A DNA stretch of 6,908 bases. It comes from Gemmatimonadota bacterium (GTDB taxonomy: Bacteria; GCA-2686955). Below are positions 6,726 to 6,908 of the stretch, piece after piece. Numbering within the stretch: position 1 is the first letter of the stretch; every line of letters begins with the position of its first letter. The DNA lies in contig NYZA01000123.1 of assembly GCA_002686955.1 (NCBI GenBank), positions 1 to 6,908 of the forward strand, written 5' to 3'. The translations under genes and the position numbers were made by a program. The notes below the pieces were generated by a model. It was not told where the DNA came from, made no database searches, and saw nothing but the letters and a program-made list of their open reading frames with translations.

Positions 6726-6908
6726 AACCCGCCCGCCCAGTCGCTTTATCTAAGCTGTTTATTTCCATGGTCTTATGGCCAGCACCCTCTAATCGCGGAC
6801 CGGGAAAGACCGAAACCGCTTTCACGAGAGAAGGCCAACAGATCGTTCATGGCTGCACGCTAACATGTTGATTTACAGAGTGTTACAGCATCACATACTC
6901 CCTTGAAC

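Larger units (their letters stand above)
6265..6908. other. Upstream region of korA, no convincing gene
   Basis: This 644-bp stretch should contain the promoter and leader of the korA cluster. Open frames of 57-89 residues occur on both strands (for example 6274-6447, 6444-6665 and 6580-6825 on the minus strand, 6484-6753 on the plus strand). They are Arg/Pro-rich or low in complexity, lack good ribosome binding sites and resemble no family I know. The right part (about 6748-6775 and 6868-6900) is more AT-rich than the rest and is the likeliest place for a promoter, but I cannot match clean -35/-10 boxes on either strand. No tRNA or other known RNA gene was recognised. Confidence 0.5.

Noticed and set aside
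6444-6825. Two overlapping minus-strand small frames (73 and 81 codons)
   Set aside because: No recognisable domain, no convincing start signals, biased composition; one spans the perfect palindrome.
1-6908. CRISPR arrays, tRNA or rRNA genes, transposase genes
   Set aside because: No regularly spaced repeats, no tRNA-like T-arm or cloverleaf sequence and no transposase motif were found on reading both strands.

Overview
The window is a GC-rich bacterial segment dominated by one leftward (minus-strand) gene cluster. In order of transcription it holds korA (alpha subunit with fused gamma domain) and korB (beta subunit) of a 2-oxoacid (probably 2-oxoglutarate):ferredoxin oxidoreductase, an unrecognised 353-residue protein, an exported protein resembling the LPP20 family, and an AI-2E/PerM-family membrane protein. 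The exported LPP20-like protein points to a diderm (Gram-negative type) bacterium. The KorB subtype (WCPGCGDHG, LTKNQSSPTS) and high GC would fit groups such as Acidobacteriota or Myxococcota, but this placement is inference and weak.

Layout from right to left. 6265-6908 has no convincing gene and holds the upstream/leader region of korA, with an 18-bp perfect palindrome and a GC-rich stem-loop. korA (6264-4345) overlaps korB (4348-3398) by 4 nt as ATGA. korB overlaps the unknown gene (3408-2347) by 11 nt. The LPP20-like gene (about 2163-1291) overlaps the AI-2E gene (1291-131) by 1 nt as TGATG. Positions 1-130 hold no firm gene.

The most notable structure is at 2164-2349, the only gene junction without an overlap. 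It is a 186-bp imperfect palindrome: outer 35-nt arms with only two mismatches, weaker symmetry inward to arms of about 80 nt, a centre of about 25 nt, and TA at both outer ends. It looks like a MITE-type insertion (transposon ends without a transposase) placed inside an operon in which every other junction overlaps. Removing the element and one TA in silico leaves the upstream gene ending 19 nt inside the downstream gene, which restores an overlapping junction. The element now supplies the stop codon of the unknown gene and reads in frame into the start of the LPP20-like gene, so that start is uncertain.

Functionally, KorAB would interconvert 2-oxoglutarate and succinyl-CoA using ferredoxin in the cytoplasm. 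The three downstream genes are one unknown and probably soluble protein, one exported protein and one inner-membrane protein. Their tight spacing suggests co-transcription with korAB, but nothing in the sequence shows a biochemical link. The long open frames on the plus strand opposite these genes are antisense shadows.
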